Positions 8,791-16,684 of a stretch of DNA of 64,000 bases are shown piece by piece. This stretch comes from CALITV01 sp964415795. GTDB taxonomy: Bacteria; UBP6; UBA1177; JAKLFG01. Below the pieces are notes generated by a model. The model ran no database searches, had not been told where the DNA came from, and was given only the letters and a program-made list of their open reading frames with translations. The stretch lies in NCBI GenBank assembly GCA_964415795.1, contig CAYQBN010000001.1:124001-188000 (forward strand), given 5' to 3'. Numbering within the stretch: the stretch's first letter is position 1; every line of letters begins with the position of its first letter. The translations under genes were made by a program, and so were the position numbers.

Positions 8791-9428
8791 GTCAACTGCT
8801 CACCATACTCTTTGGCGTCGGCATTCTCTACCTTGCCTTGACCAGTCGCATGCGCACCTATATTCAGGTGATCTCCCTGCAGGGATTCATCCTGTTTTTG
8901 CTCATTCTCCAAGATGTCGGCAAGATCGATTGGTTCACCTTTTTCTTCTTAGCCTTCGAAACGCTCGTGTTCAAAACGATCGTCGTACCGCTCATGTTGT
9001 GGCGCATCGTCGAGAAGACGTTGGTCGCTCGCGAAGCCGACCCGCACATCCCTCAGTTCGGGTCGATCGTGATCGGTACGCTGATCTTTCTTTCCGGATT
9101 CATCGTCACCGATTGGGTTTCCCGTATCGACCCTTCCGTGAACGCTCTCTCCTTCGGAGTAGCGGTCTCGACGCTCATTGTCGCTTTTTTCATCATTCTC
9201 ACCCGCCGGAAACTCATCACGCATGTGATGGGGTACATGCTCCTCGAGAACGCGGTCTTCCTGCTGATGATCGCGATGGCAGTGGAATTGCCCCTTCTGG
9301 TGAATCTCGGCGTTCTCCTCGACATCTTCACTCTCCTCTTCGTCTTTCTCCTCTTCTTGGGAAAGCTTCGCTCCGCTTACGAGGAAATCTCTCGTGAAAA
9401 ACTGACGAGTTTGAAGGATCAGCCATGA
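8787..9428 (+). CDS. HyfE-like membrane subunit
   Basis: A 213-residue protein with about 6 membrane segments, similar in size and layout to HyfE of hydrogenase 4 and to NuoK/MnhC-type subunits (FGVAVSTLIVAFFIILTR, then GYMLLENAVFLL). The ATG overlaps the stop of the preceding gene (ATGA), which fixes the start; a longer frame opening at 8628 is rejected because that part overlaps the preceding gene. It also ends in an ATGA overlap with the last subunit gene. HyfE is present in hydrogenase-4-like and Ehr complexes but not in the smaller Ech hydrogenases, which helps class this complex. Confidence 0.85.
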   Translation: MSQLLTILFGVGILYLALTSRMRTYIQVISLQGFILFLLILQDVGKIDWFTFFFLAFETLVFKTIVVPLMLWRIVEKTLVAREADPHIPQFGSIVIGTLIFLSGFIVTDWVSRIDPSVNALSFGVAVSTLIVAFFIILTRRKLITHVMGYMLLENAVFLLMIAMAVELPLLVNLGVLLDIFTLLFVFLLFLGKLRSAYEEISREKLTSLKDQP

Positions 9429-10831
9429 TGATGTCGCTCGTTCTGATCTTTCCCCTCATCGCGACAGGGCTCATGTTCCTGTTTCGATCCCGTCGTTTCG
9501 AGCGCACCGTCCTTCTCTTGCATGCGGCCCTTTCCACCATTTCCGTTATCTATTGGTGGCTGACGGGAACGGAAGATTTCCTCGGTTACTTCCGAAGTAA
9601 TTCCGGTAACCTTCTGTTCCTTTCCCTTATCGCTCTTCTCTACCTCGCCGTAGTTCCTGCGAGCTTCCATTATCTCGACAACCACAGGGTCTCCGATCTG
9701 TGGCATCGTATCTATGCTGCAGCAATGGCACTATTCGTGTTTGCGATGACCGGTGCGATCCTTGCCACCAATGTGGGGCTGTTCTGGGTCTTCATCGAAG
9801 CAACCACCCTCGCGTCCGCTCCCTTCATCTATTTCGAACGAAGAGACTCGTCTCTCGAGGCGGCATGGAAGTATGTATTCATCTGCTCCGTCGGTATTGC
9901 GATCGCCTTCATCGGCATTTTGTTCCTCGCGCTTTCGGCGAAGGGCGTCTCCCTGCTGTTCTACGATGAACTCATTACGAACGCATCGCGCCTTACCCGC
10001 TTCTGGCTCCTTTTCTCGTTCCCCTTTTTGCTGGTCGGTTTCGGCACCAAGGCCGGTGTCGCGCCCATGCACTCTTGGCTGCCGGACGCTCACTCGGAAG
10101 CCCCGTCTCCGGTTTCGGCATTCCTCTCGGGCATGCTTCTCAACTCGGCGTTTTATGGTCTTTTCCGGATATTCCGAATCCTCGAAGAAGCGGGGCTTCG
10201 GCATGAGGCATCAACGCTCTTCTTCGTCTGCGGAATAGCTTCGCTTTTCATCGGGGCGATCTACATAAGTGGTGCCACTAACTACAAGAGACTCCTTGCC
10301 TATAGTTCCATTGAAAACATGGGCATTATCCTTATCGGGATAGCGCTCGGTGGTACGGCGACATTCGCAGCATTGCTTCATCTCGCGGCACACGCGCTTA
10401 CCAAGGGAGCGCTGTTCATCACATCGGGCGCTATCGCTGCCCGCTTCGGCTCCAAAGAGATCGGGGAGGTGAACGCATTGAACGAGGTCGATCGACCTAT
10501 CGGCATCCTGTGGGGTTTAGGGATCTTCGCCATCGCCGGATTCCCGCCGTTCCCGCTGTTTTTCTCGGAGGCACTGATCGCTCGAGAGATGGTGCTTCAA
10601 GTGCGTTTCGGGATGCTCGTCCTGTTTCTCACGCTGGTTACCTTGGTGCTCTATGGCATGGTGCGCACCGTGTCGCGGATGTACGCTGGTACCCCCCCTG
10701 CTTCCGTCACCTCTGCGTTTTCCCGTCCGGTAGAGTGGCTTCCGCAGGCGCTCCTCCTCCTTATACTTTTAGTTATCGGCATCGCCTTTCCCGACGCCGT
10801 TCGTGCGATGATCACGAATGCCGGTCTCTGA
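9425..10831 (+). CDS. Second antiporter-like subunit (HyfF/NuoN type)
   Basis: A 468-residue membrane protein with about 13-14 segments. It has the NuoL/M/N-family signatures FWVFIEATTLASAPFIYFE, FGTKAGVAPMHSWLPDAHSE and LAAHALTKGALF, so the Glu and Lys residues of the ion path are present, as in HyfB. It is the last gene of the six-gene complex. With two complete antiporter-like subunits the complex could move more ions per electron pair than Ech-type enzymes (inference). It is followed by the convergent corA-like gene with only 15 bases between; no hairpin terminator was seen there. Confidence 0.9.
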   Translation: MMMSLVLIFPLIATGLMFLFRSRRFERTVLLLHAALSTISVIYWWLTGTEDFLGYFRSNSGNLLFLSLIALLYLAVVPASFHYLDNHRVSDLWHRIYAAAMALFVFAMTGAILATNVGLFWVFIEATTLASAPFIYFERRDSSLEAAWKYVFICSVGIAIAFIGILFLALSAKGVSLLFYDELITNASRLTRFWLLFSFPFLLVGFGTKAGVAPMHSWLPDAHSEAPSPVSAFLSGMLLNSAFYGLFRIFRILEEAGLRHEASTLFFVCGIASLFIGAIYISGATNYKRLLAYSSIENMGIILIGIALGGTATFAALLHLAAHALTKGALFITSGAIAARFGSKEIGEVNALNEVDRPIGILWGLGIFAIAGFPPFPLFFSEALIAREMVLQVRFGMLVLFLTLVTLVLYGMVRTVSRMYAGTPPASVTSAFSRPVEWLPQALLLLILLVIGIAFPDAVRAMITNAGL

Positions 10832-10846
10832 GCGCAGCTACCAATA

Positions 10847-12223
10847 TCACAACCAGCGTCGTTTCCGGAAGTAGAAGAAAACGATACCGGAAACGAGTAC
10901 CGAGAAGATGACGACGGCGGCGAAAGCATAGGGGTTGTCCTCAAGACCGTTCGGTACATTCATCCCATAGAACGAGGCGAAAATGACCGGGATGGTAAGG
11001 ACGATGGTGAACGAGGTAAGTATCTGAACGATGACATTGAGGTTGTTGCCGATGATCGAACCGAAGGCGTCCATGAGGCTCGTCATGATGTTCGAGTAGA
11101 CCTGCGCCATCTCGACCGCCTGCTTGTGCTCGATCTCGAGGTCTTCCCACAGGTCCTCCATCGCTTCGTCATCGCGAATGAGCCGCATGCGTTTGAGCCG
11201 CATCATCATGAACTCGTTCGACTTGAGCGATGTGGCGAAATAGACGAGCGACTTTTCAAGCTCAAGCAGTTTGACAAGGTGCCTATTGTGAGACGATTCG
11301 ATGATCTTATGCTGGATGACCGTCGTGATGTTGTTTATCTGCTTGAGGTAGAGGAGGTACAGGAGCGTGGTGCGAAGCAGGATCTGCAGGATGAAGAGAT
11401 CGCGGTCGATCGTCGTGAAGTGGCGCACTTCTCCTTCGATGAACTCTTCAAGAACGACATTACGGCGAGGAGAAACGGTGATGATAGCGTCGGGAACGAG
11501 GACGATGCCGACCGCGTTGGTGGTATACATGAGCGTTTTGCTCGTTTCGTCGTAATGGGGCATACGCACGATGATGAGCGTCGCGTTGTCATCCCTCTCG
11601 ATGCGGGCTCGTTCATCCATATCGAGGGCTGAAGCAAGGAAATCGTGCGGTATCTTGAAATGTTCGGCGAGAAAGTCCACTTCTTCGGAAGAAGGCTCCA
11701 CCACATTGATCCAGCATCCCGGTTCTATGGCCCCGATCTTCTTCAACCCCTCGGGTGCAGATCTGTAGATGGCGATGTTCTCAAGGATCTCTCCGTCCTT
11801 ATCATAGATGAGAATCTGGCGCTCTTTGCGCGCATCTTCCTCGATGCGTCGTTTTTCCTCCTCTTCGACCTTTTCGTAAAGGTCGATATAGGATTCGACC
11901 TTCTTTCGTTCGTCGTCCGGAAGCTCCTCGATGAGTTCTTGCTGGACCTCGTCCGGTAGCTCGTAAAGGAGCTCCGAGTACTCCTGTTCCGAAAGGATGT
12001 TCTGAAGCGCTTCTTTAACCTCGTCCTCGAAGTGATGGAAGATCGCCGCCGCCGTTTCACGGCCGATAACGGTGAACACTTCCTTGATCTCCTCCGGAGA
12101 AAGCGCCTCAAGGAAGCTCGCAATGACCTGTGGCGTGTTGGATTGGCAGTAGGCACGGAGGTCGTCATAGTGCCCGCCGCGCAACATCTCGCGCAGTTCT
12201 TGAGCAAGAAGCGGGTTCTTCAT
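10847..12223 (-). CDS. corA: MgtE_N-CorA fusion magnesium transporter
   Basis: A 458-residue protein. Residues about 5-115 look like the MgtE N-terminal helical domain (repeated short helices ending in YELPDEVQQELIEELPDDE). A charged linker follows (about 120-145), then a complete CorA domain with a cytoplasmic funnel, the two C-terminal membrane helices and the signature YGMNVPNG. CorA forms pentamers that conduct Mg2+ (or Co2+/Ni2+). MgtE_N normally senses Mg2+ in the unrelated MgtE channel, so this fusion may gate a CorA pore with an MgtE-type sensor. The ATG at 12223 is chosen because GGGAGG lies 6 bases upstream; the longer frame from 12289 has no such site. Confidence 0.85.
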   Translation of the reverse strand: MKNPLLAQELREMLRGGHYDDLRAYCQSNTPQVIASFLEALSPEEIKEVFTVIGRETAAAIFHHFEDEVKEALQNILSEQEYSELLYELPDEVQQELIEELPDDERKKVESYIDLYEKVEEEEKRRIEEDARKERQILIYDKDGEILENIAIYRSAPEGLKKIGAIEPGCWINVVEPSSEEVDFLAEHFKIPHDFLASALDMDERARIERDDNATLIIVRMPHYDETSKTLMYTTNAVGIVLVPDAIITVSPRRNVVLEEFIEGEVRHFTTIDRDLFILQILLRTTLLYLLYLKQINNITTVIQHKIIESSHNRHLVKLLELEKSLVYFATSLKSNEFMMMRLKRMRLIRDDEAMEDLWEDLEIEHKQAVEMAQVYSNIMTSLMDAFGSIIGNNLNVIVQILTSFTIVLTIPVIFASFYGMNVPNGLEDNPYAFAAVVIFSVLVSGIVFFYFRKRRWL

Positions 12224-12313
12224 GAGAACCTCCCGCAGGAAACCTATGACGACGAGCCGACGGCGCAAATAAAGCACACTCCCCGTCAAAAAGCAATCAA
12301 AAAGACGCCATTT

Positions 12314-12341
12314 TTGCTTTTTCCTCGCCGCTTGCTAGGAT
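12314..12341 (+). promoter_or_regulatory. Possible promoter of the maf-alr operon
   Basis: TTGCTT (12314-12319), 16-base spacer, TAGGAT (12336-12341), just ahead of the small membrane-protein gene. The predicted start would fall inside its ribosome site, so this assignment is weak. Confidence 0.3.
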
Positions 12342-12357
12342 GGCGGAGGAGGTAACG

Positions 12358-12492
12358 ATGACCGGATTCGACTACCTGCTTTTTTCGGTGACGGGAGTTC
12401 TGCTCCTCTATGAGTTCATCGAGCTCCTCCGGGGGCGCCATAACCTGTTCTCGAAGATGGCATCATGGATACGCGGGAAGAAAAACAGGTGA
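12358..12492 (+). CDS. Small single-span membrane protein
   Basis: A 44-residue protein, too short for most gene finders. It has a strong ribosome site (GGAGGAGG, 6 bases before ATG), a hydrophobic stretch at residues 7-23 (LLFSVTGVLLLYEFIEL) and a basic C-terminus (RGKKNR), so it should insert in the inner membrane with the basic tail in the cytoplasm. Its last 28 bases overlap the next gene in another frame. Function unknown; its position at the head of the maf-alr-apbE operon is the only context. Confidence 0.55.
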   Translation: MTGFDYLLFSVTGVLLLYEFIELLRGRHNLFSKMASWIRGKKNR

Positions 12493-12869
12493 TCCTGACG
12501 GAGATGCCTGATATCGCGGCGATGTCGCGCCCGCTCGTCATCGGACTCGACAAGTGGACGCTCGAGTCGTTGGTCCCGAAACCGTTTCTCTGGTTAGCCG
12601 AGCCATTCGAAGGGACCCGTGCCGCAGGATTCATTAAGCCTGGGACGATGCTCAAAGAGGATTTTCCGCTCATGGTACTCGTTGCGCTCGATGACGCACC
12701 GCCGCGCGACGAGCTCTTCTTGCTTCGCCACATAGTTTTCCATGCCTCGGAATGGCACCGCCACGCGGCGATCGCGGCGACACGGGCGAGCGATATCGTT
12801 TTGGTAAGCAAAGAGAAGGTCGATCTTGTAAAACGGCAGTGGCACATGGTGGAGAGGCAAGGATCATGA
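12465..12869 (+). CDS. Conserved-looking hypothetical protein
   Basis: A 134-residue soluble protein with no motif I recognise. It has no signal peptide and no membrane segment, and carries several basic residues toward the C-terminus (SKEKVDLVKRQWH). The ATG at 12465 lies inside the preceding small gene; ATG 12504 is an alternative start. It ends in an ATGA overlap with maf, so it is co-translated with it. Coding bias matches its neighbours, which supports a real gene, but no function can be proposed. Confidence 0.6.
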   Translation: MDTREEKQVILTEMPDIAAMSRPLVIGLDKWTLESLVPKPFLWLAEPFEGTRAAGFIKPGTMLKEDFPLMVLVALDDAPPRDELFLLRHIVFHASEWHRHAAIAATRASDIVLVSKEKVDLVKRQWHMVERQGS

Positions 12870-13453
12870 ATCTCATCCTCGCGAGCGCAAGTCCCCGGCG
12901 GCGGGAAATGCTCGGGCAATTTTCCTTCGAGATAGAGGTCGTTCCTCCCGACGTCAAAGAGTCGCTTGTCCCGGGGGAACCTTTCACCAAAACGGCGGAG
13001 CGCCTCGCACGGGACAAAATGAGATCGGTGGTGGCCCGCCGTGGGGACGCATGCCCGGTGCTCGCCGCAGACACGATAGTGATCGCCGGGGAAGAGATCT
13101 TGGGTAAGCCGCATGATGAACAGGATGCGCGGCGAATGTTGCGTCTCCTTTCGGGGCGTAGCCATCATGTGGTCACTGGTGTCGCGATCGGGTGGCGCGG
13201 AACAGAAAAGATCTTCTCGGTGACGAGCCGGGTGGTTTTTCGTCTCCTTTCCGAAAAGGAAATCGCCGATTACATCGCCCTTGGAGAGCCGATGGACAAA
13301 GCCGGCGCCTACGCCGTGCAAGGAGCCGGAGGCGCCTTCGTCAGCGCCGTACACGGCTCGGTGTCGAATGTGGTAGGGCTTCCGCTCGCCGAAGTTATAA
13401 CGGTCCTGCAGGACATGGGGTTCCTCGATGGAATGACCTTGAGAGCGAGGTGA
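12866..13453 (+). CDS. maf: Maf-family nucleoside triphosphate pyrophosphatase
   Basis: A 195-residue protein starting MNLILASASPRRREML, the Maf hallmark (SASPRR), followed by VLAADTIVIAGEEILGKP and a VSNVVGLPL end. Maf proteins hydrolyse dTTP/UTP or modified nucleotides to monophosphates and are often linked to septum formation. The ATG at 12866 is fixed by the ATGA overlap with the preceding gene and by the family's N-terminus; a longer frame from 12752 lies over the neighbour and is rejected. It is followed by alr 7 bases downstream, in keeping with a cell-envelope operon. Confidence 0.93.
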   Translation: MNLILASASPRRREMLGQFSFEIEVVPPDVKESLVPGEPFTKTAERLARDKMRSVVARRGDACPVLAADTIVIAGEEILGKPHDEQDARRMLRLLSGRSHHVVTGVAIGWRGTEKIFSVTSRVVFRLLSEKEIADYIALGEPMDKAGAYAVQGAGGAFVSAVHGSVSNVVGLPLAEVITVLQDMGFLDGMTLRAR

Positions 13454-13460
13454 AGAAAAG

Positions 13461-14621
13461 ATGGCTTTTACGGAATTACACAGTTGGGTGGAACTGTCGC
13501 GGAAAGCCTATGCGGCGAACATAGCCTTCTTTCGGCGCCGCCTCGGCAACAAGGTGCGCCTCGCCGTGGTGGTCAAGGCGAACGCATATGGCCATGGGCT
13601 TCCGGAGATAGCCCGACTTGCGCATGAAAGCGGCATCGATCTGTTCTGCGTTCATTCCATTGAAGAGGCTGCGGTGATCCGGCGTGCCGGTCTCCGCGAG
13701 CCGATACTGCTCTTGGGACCGGTCCCGATTGCCCGCTCCTCCGCGGTAGCGTCATTCGACGACATCATGAGCATCGCCTACGATGAGGCGCATGTTGCGG
13801 CACTTGAGCAGGCGGCCAGTGTTCACGGTAAACGTATCGGCATTCACCTGAAAGTGGAGACGGGGACCAATCGGCAAGGGGTTTCAGAGGAACATCTCGA
13901 GAAAGTGCTTTCGATACTCTCCCGTTCATCACACCTGTATCTTGCCGCCGTCTACAGTCATTTCGCTAACATCGAAGATACGACCGATCATTCCTACGCT
14001 CTCGCCCAGATGGCACGGTTCCACGAGATATGCGATCGGATCGTGCGGGCCGGCTTCTCCGGATTCGAGCGCCACCTTGCCTCTTCGGCGGCGGCGATAC
14101 TGTTCCCCGAGACCCATTTTGACATGGTGCGCGTCGGTATTGCCCAATACGGCCTCTGGCCATCCAAGGAAACCTTCCTGTCCTACCGAACCGCATACGG
14201 GAACGGCGCTGAGCATCTTCTCCATCCGGTCCTTTCGTGGCGAACGCGTATTTCTCAGATAAAAGAGGTTCCCGCGGGATCGTTCATCGGCTACGGCTGC
14301 ACCCACCAAACGACTCGTACCACTCGCATCGGAATACTGCCGATAGGGTATTCAGACGGCTACGACCGAAAGCTCTCGAACAGCGGTTATGCGCTCATCC
14401 GCGGTCGCCGCGCACCGGTTCGGGGCCGCGTAGCGATGAACCTGACCGCCGTGGAGGTCACCGACATACCCGAAGCGCGCCTCGAAGACGAAGTGACCCT
14501 TCTCGGCCGATGCGGCGATCAGGAAATAACGGCGGATCATCTCGCCGCACTCGTCGGCACCATCAATTACGAGATCGTGACGCGCATCGCGCCGCATCTT
14601 CCTCGTATCGTTGTGGAGTAA
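13461..14621 (+). CDS. alr: Alanine racemase
   Basis: A 386-residue PLP enzyme making D-alanine for peptidoglycan. The cofactor lysine is K39 in VVVKANAYGHG near the N-terminus. The family's C-terminal landmarks are also visible: HFDMVRVGIAQYGLWP, the region around IGYGCTHQTTRTTRIGILPIGYSDGY that supplies the second catalytic tyrosine, and NLTAVEVTD. Length is normal (360-390). A GTGAAGAAAAG sequence precedes the ATG. Seven bases after maf and 3 bases before apbE, so all are in one transcript. It fits with the wall-elongation cluster on the opposite strand just downstream. Confidence 0.94.
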   Translation: MAFTELHSWVELSRKAYAANIAFFRRRLGNKVRLAVVVKANAYGHGLPEIARLAHESGIDLFCVHSIEEAAVIRRAGLREPILLLGPVPIARSSAVASFDDIMSIAYDEAHVAALEQAASVHGKRIGIHLKVETGTNRQGVSEEHLEKVLSILSRSSHLYLAAVYSHFANIEDTTDHSYALAQMARFHEICDRIVRAGFSGFERHLASSAAAILFPETHFDMVRVGIAQYGLWPSKETFLSYRTAYGNGAEHLLHPVLSWRTRISQIKEVPAGSFIGYGCTHQTTRTTRIGILPIGYSDGYDRKLSNSGYALIRGRRAPVRGRVAMNLTAVEVTDIPEARLEDEVTLLGRCGDQEITADHLAALVGTINYEIVTRIAPHLPRIVVE

Positions 14622-14624
14622 GTA

Positions 14625-15584
14625 GTGAAAGCGACGATCCTGTTCGTCTCCTTTTTGTTCTGCTTCTCGGTCGGTTGCACGGAAAAACCGCTCAACTCCT
14701 TTTCCTTCCGTGGCCTTGGCGGCGACCTTACCATTACCTATACGGGAGCGCGCAACGAAGAAGCGGAAAAGAACATCGTGACGATGGTGACCGAGATGTC
14801 GCGCGTGCTCAATTACTACGCTCCCGACAGTCTCGTCACCCAGTTGAACGAGAAGGCGCATAACGGTCCCGTTCCGGTACCACCATGGTTCTGCCGTCTC
14901 TTGGAACGGGCCGTTACTTTTACGCGCGAAACCGAAGGGAAGTTCGACATCACCTACAAGAGCGAAGGTTTTCTTTGGGACATACACCGTAACGACATCC
15001 CCGATATCGCCGAGGTGCGCCGCTACTTGCCGCTCATCGGCGTAGAGAATCTCGTGATAGATTGCTCAGACAACACCATTGCGTTCAAGAAGAAAGGGGT
15101 ACGACTCGACTTCGGCGGCATTGCTGCAGGATACGCCGCCGACGAAACACGCCGCATCCTAGAGCAGGCGGGCATCCATGACTTTCTCATCAACTATACC
15201 GGCGAGATCATCGCCTGTGGCACGAAGTACGGCACATCGTGGCGGATCGGGGTACGCGATCCGTTCCAGAAAGAACGCCTCATCGAAACGCTCGATGTCC
15301 CGCCCAAGGGCTGTCTCAATGTCTCCACTTCGGGAGACTACGAGCGTTATCTCGAGAAAAACGGACGACGTTATTCCCATATCGTCGATCCTTCTACCGG
15401 CATGCCGGTCGAGGGCGCTCATTCGGTCACCGTCATCGCGCCCGACTGTACTACCGCCGATGCGCTTGCTACCGCGTTGTCCGTTGGTTGGCGCGACAGC
15501 GCCTATATTCGACGCATGAAAGAGCGCTATGCCCTCCAGATCTACCTCGTAACAGGAGAGACGAGGAGGCTCACGACCTTTTAG
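14625..15584 (+). CDS. apbE: FAD:protein FMN transferase (ApbE), lipoprotein
   Basis: A 319-residue protein starting at GTG. Its signal peptide ends in the lipobox FSVGC (C18), so it is exported and lipid-anchored like many ApbE proteins. ApbE motifs include RVLNYYAPDSLVTQLN, the central VRLDFGGIAAGYAADETRR and HIVDPSTGMPVEG, a short form of the usual end. It moves FMN from FAD to a Thr of target flavoproteins (for example RnfG/NqrC-type subunits); no such target is seen in this window. Its stop overlaps by 4 bases the stop of the convergent rodA gene. Confidence 0.92.
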   Translation: MKATILFVSFLFCFSVGCTEKPLNSFSFRGLGGDLTITYTGARNEEAEKNIVTMVTEMSRVLNYYAPDSLVTQLNEKAHNGPVPVPPWFCRLLERAVTFTRETEGKFDITYKSEGFLWDIHRNDIPDIAEVRRYLPLIGVENLVIDCSDNTIAFKKKGVRLDFGGIAAGYAADETRRILEQAGIHDFLINYTGEIIACGTKYGTSWRIGVRDPFQKERLIETLDVPPKGCLNVSTSGDYERYLEKNGRRYSHIVDPSTGMPVEGAHSVTVIAPDCTTADALATALSVGWRDSAYIRRMKERYALQIYLVTGETRRLTTF

Positions 15585-16684
15585 TCGTATCGCTGCTGCC
15601 GATACCGGTGAATGCTGAAATTATGAACGAGACCAAGCAGGATGGCATGCGCCACAAGCGCCGATCCCCCGTAGGAAAAGAAGGGAAGCGGGATCCCGAC
15701 CACCGGCAGCATCCCGGTGACCATGCCGATGTTGATAACGACCTCGAGCCAGATGAGCGAAGCGGTGCCTATGGTAACGAGTGCCATATACTTGTTGTGC
15801 ACAACGGGGATGATAGCGATGATGCGGTAGAGCAGAAGAAAATAGAGTCCGATAAGCAGAAGGCTCCCCCCGAAGCCGAACTCCTCGGCGTAGACCGAAA
15901 AGGCGAAATCGGTGTGGTGTTCCGGGATGAATCGCAAAAGGTTCTGTGTCCCGGAACGATATCCTTTCCCGCCGAGACGACCCGCCCCGACCGCGATGAC
16001 CGACTGGGTCGTTTGATAGCGATCGGCTCGCGACATCTCAGGGGCATCGCTCCACAGCATGGTCACAAGAGCGATGATGCGTCTTTTCTGGTAATCGGCA
16101 AGAACGAACTGCCATAGGATCGGAGCGCTTATCACGAGGATCACTGCGAGAGCGATGAGTCGCTTGCGGTGTATCTTGGTGGAGAAGATGACGATGAACG
16201 AAACGGTACCGAGGAGAAGCGCCGTGCCGAGATCGGGCTCGGCGTATACGAGAAGCATGGTAAATGCGACCGCCGTCGCCTCGGGAAGGATGTCGTACAG
16301 TTTGTAGCCATCCTGCAGGGTCGGTTTCTGGTTGAGACGATAGGCGATGAAAAGAACGAGAGAGACCTTGGCGAGTTCGGAAGGCTGAAAGTTCATGAAA
16401 CCGAGGTCGAGCCAGCGGTAGGAGCCCCCAGCCTTCTTACCGATAACGAGCACCAGAAAAAGAAGGACGAGTGTCGCAAAAAAGAGGGGGATCGAAAGGT
16501 TTTCCCAGAAACGGTGTGGACGGTAGGTTACGACGAGAAAGACCGTCGCGGCAACGAGCACCCACACGATCTGCACGAAGAACTTGTCCGGATTGTAGGA
16601 GAGGGCGCTGGAGAGGGTTATGAGACCTAGCGCCACGATGACGAGAAGCGGCAACACGAGAGTAAGATCAAGGCGACGGTTCAT
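15581..16684 (-). CDS. rodA: Rod shape-determining protein RodA (SEDS glycosyltransferase)
   Basis: A 367-residue membrane protein with about 10 segments. SEDS-family landmarks are NFQPSELAK, the extracellular loop HHTDFAFSVYAEEFGFGG and the end PVVGIPLPFFSYGGSA. RodA polymerises lipid II into glycan chains during side-wall growth and works with PBP2. It overlaps the end of the PBP2 gene by 4 bases, which fits the usual mrdA-rodA coupling. Length and motifs are normal. Confidence 0.94.
   Translation of the reverse strand: MNRRLDLTLVLPLLVIVALGLITLSSALSYNPDKFFVQIVWVLVAATVFLVVTYRPHRFWENLSIPLFFATLVLLFLVLVIGKKAGGSYRWLDLGFMNFQPSELAKVSLVLFIAYRLNQKPTLQDGYKLYDILPEATAVAFTMLLVYAEPDLGTALLLGTVSFIVIFSTKIHRKRLIALAVILVISAPILWQFVLADYQKRRIIALVTMLWSDAPEMSRADRYQTTQSVIAVGAGRLGGKGYRSGTQNLLRFIPEHHTDFAFSVYAEEFGFGGSLLLIGLYFLLLYRIIAIIPVVHNKYMALVTIGTASLIWLEVVINIGMVTGMLPVVGIPLPFFSYGGSALVAHAILLGLVHNFSIHRYRQQRYD

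Noticed and set aside
15239..16117. 292-codon plus-strand frame over the end of apbE and over rodA
   Set aside because: Arg/His/Asp-rich shadow in another frame; both flanking genes have clear motifs on their own frames.
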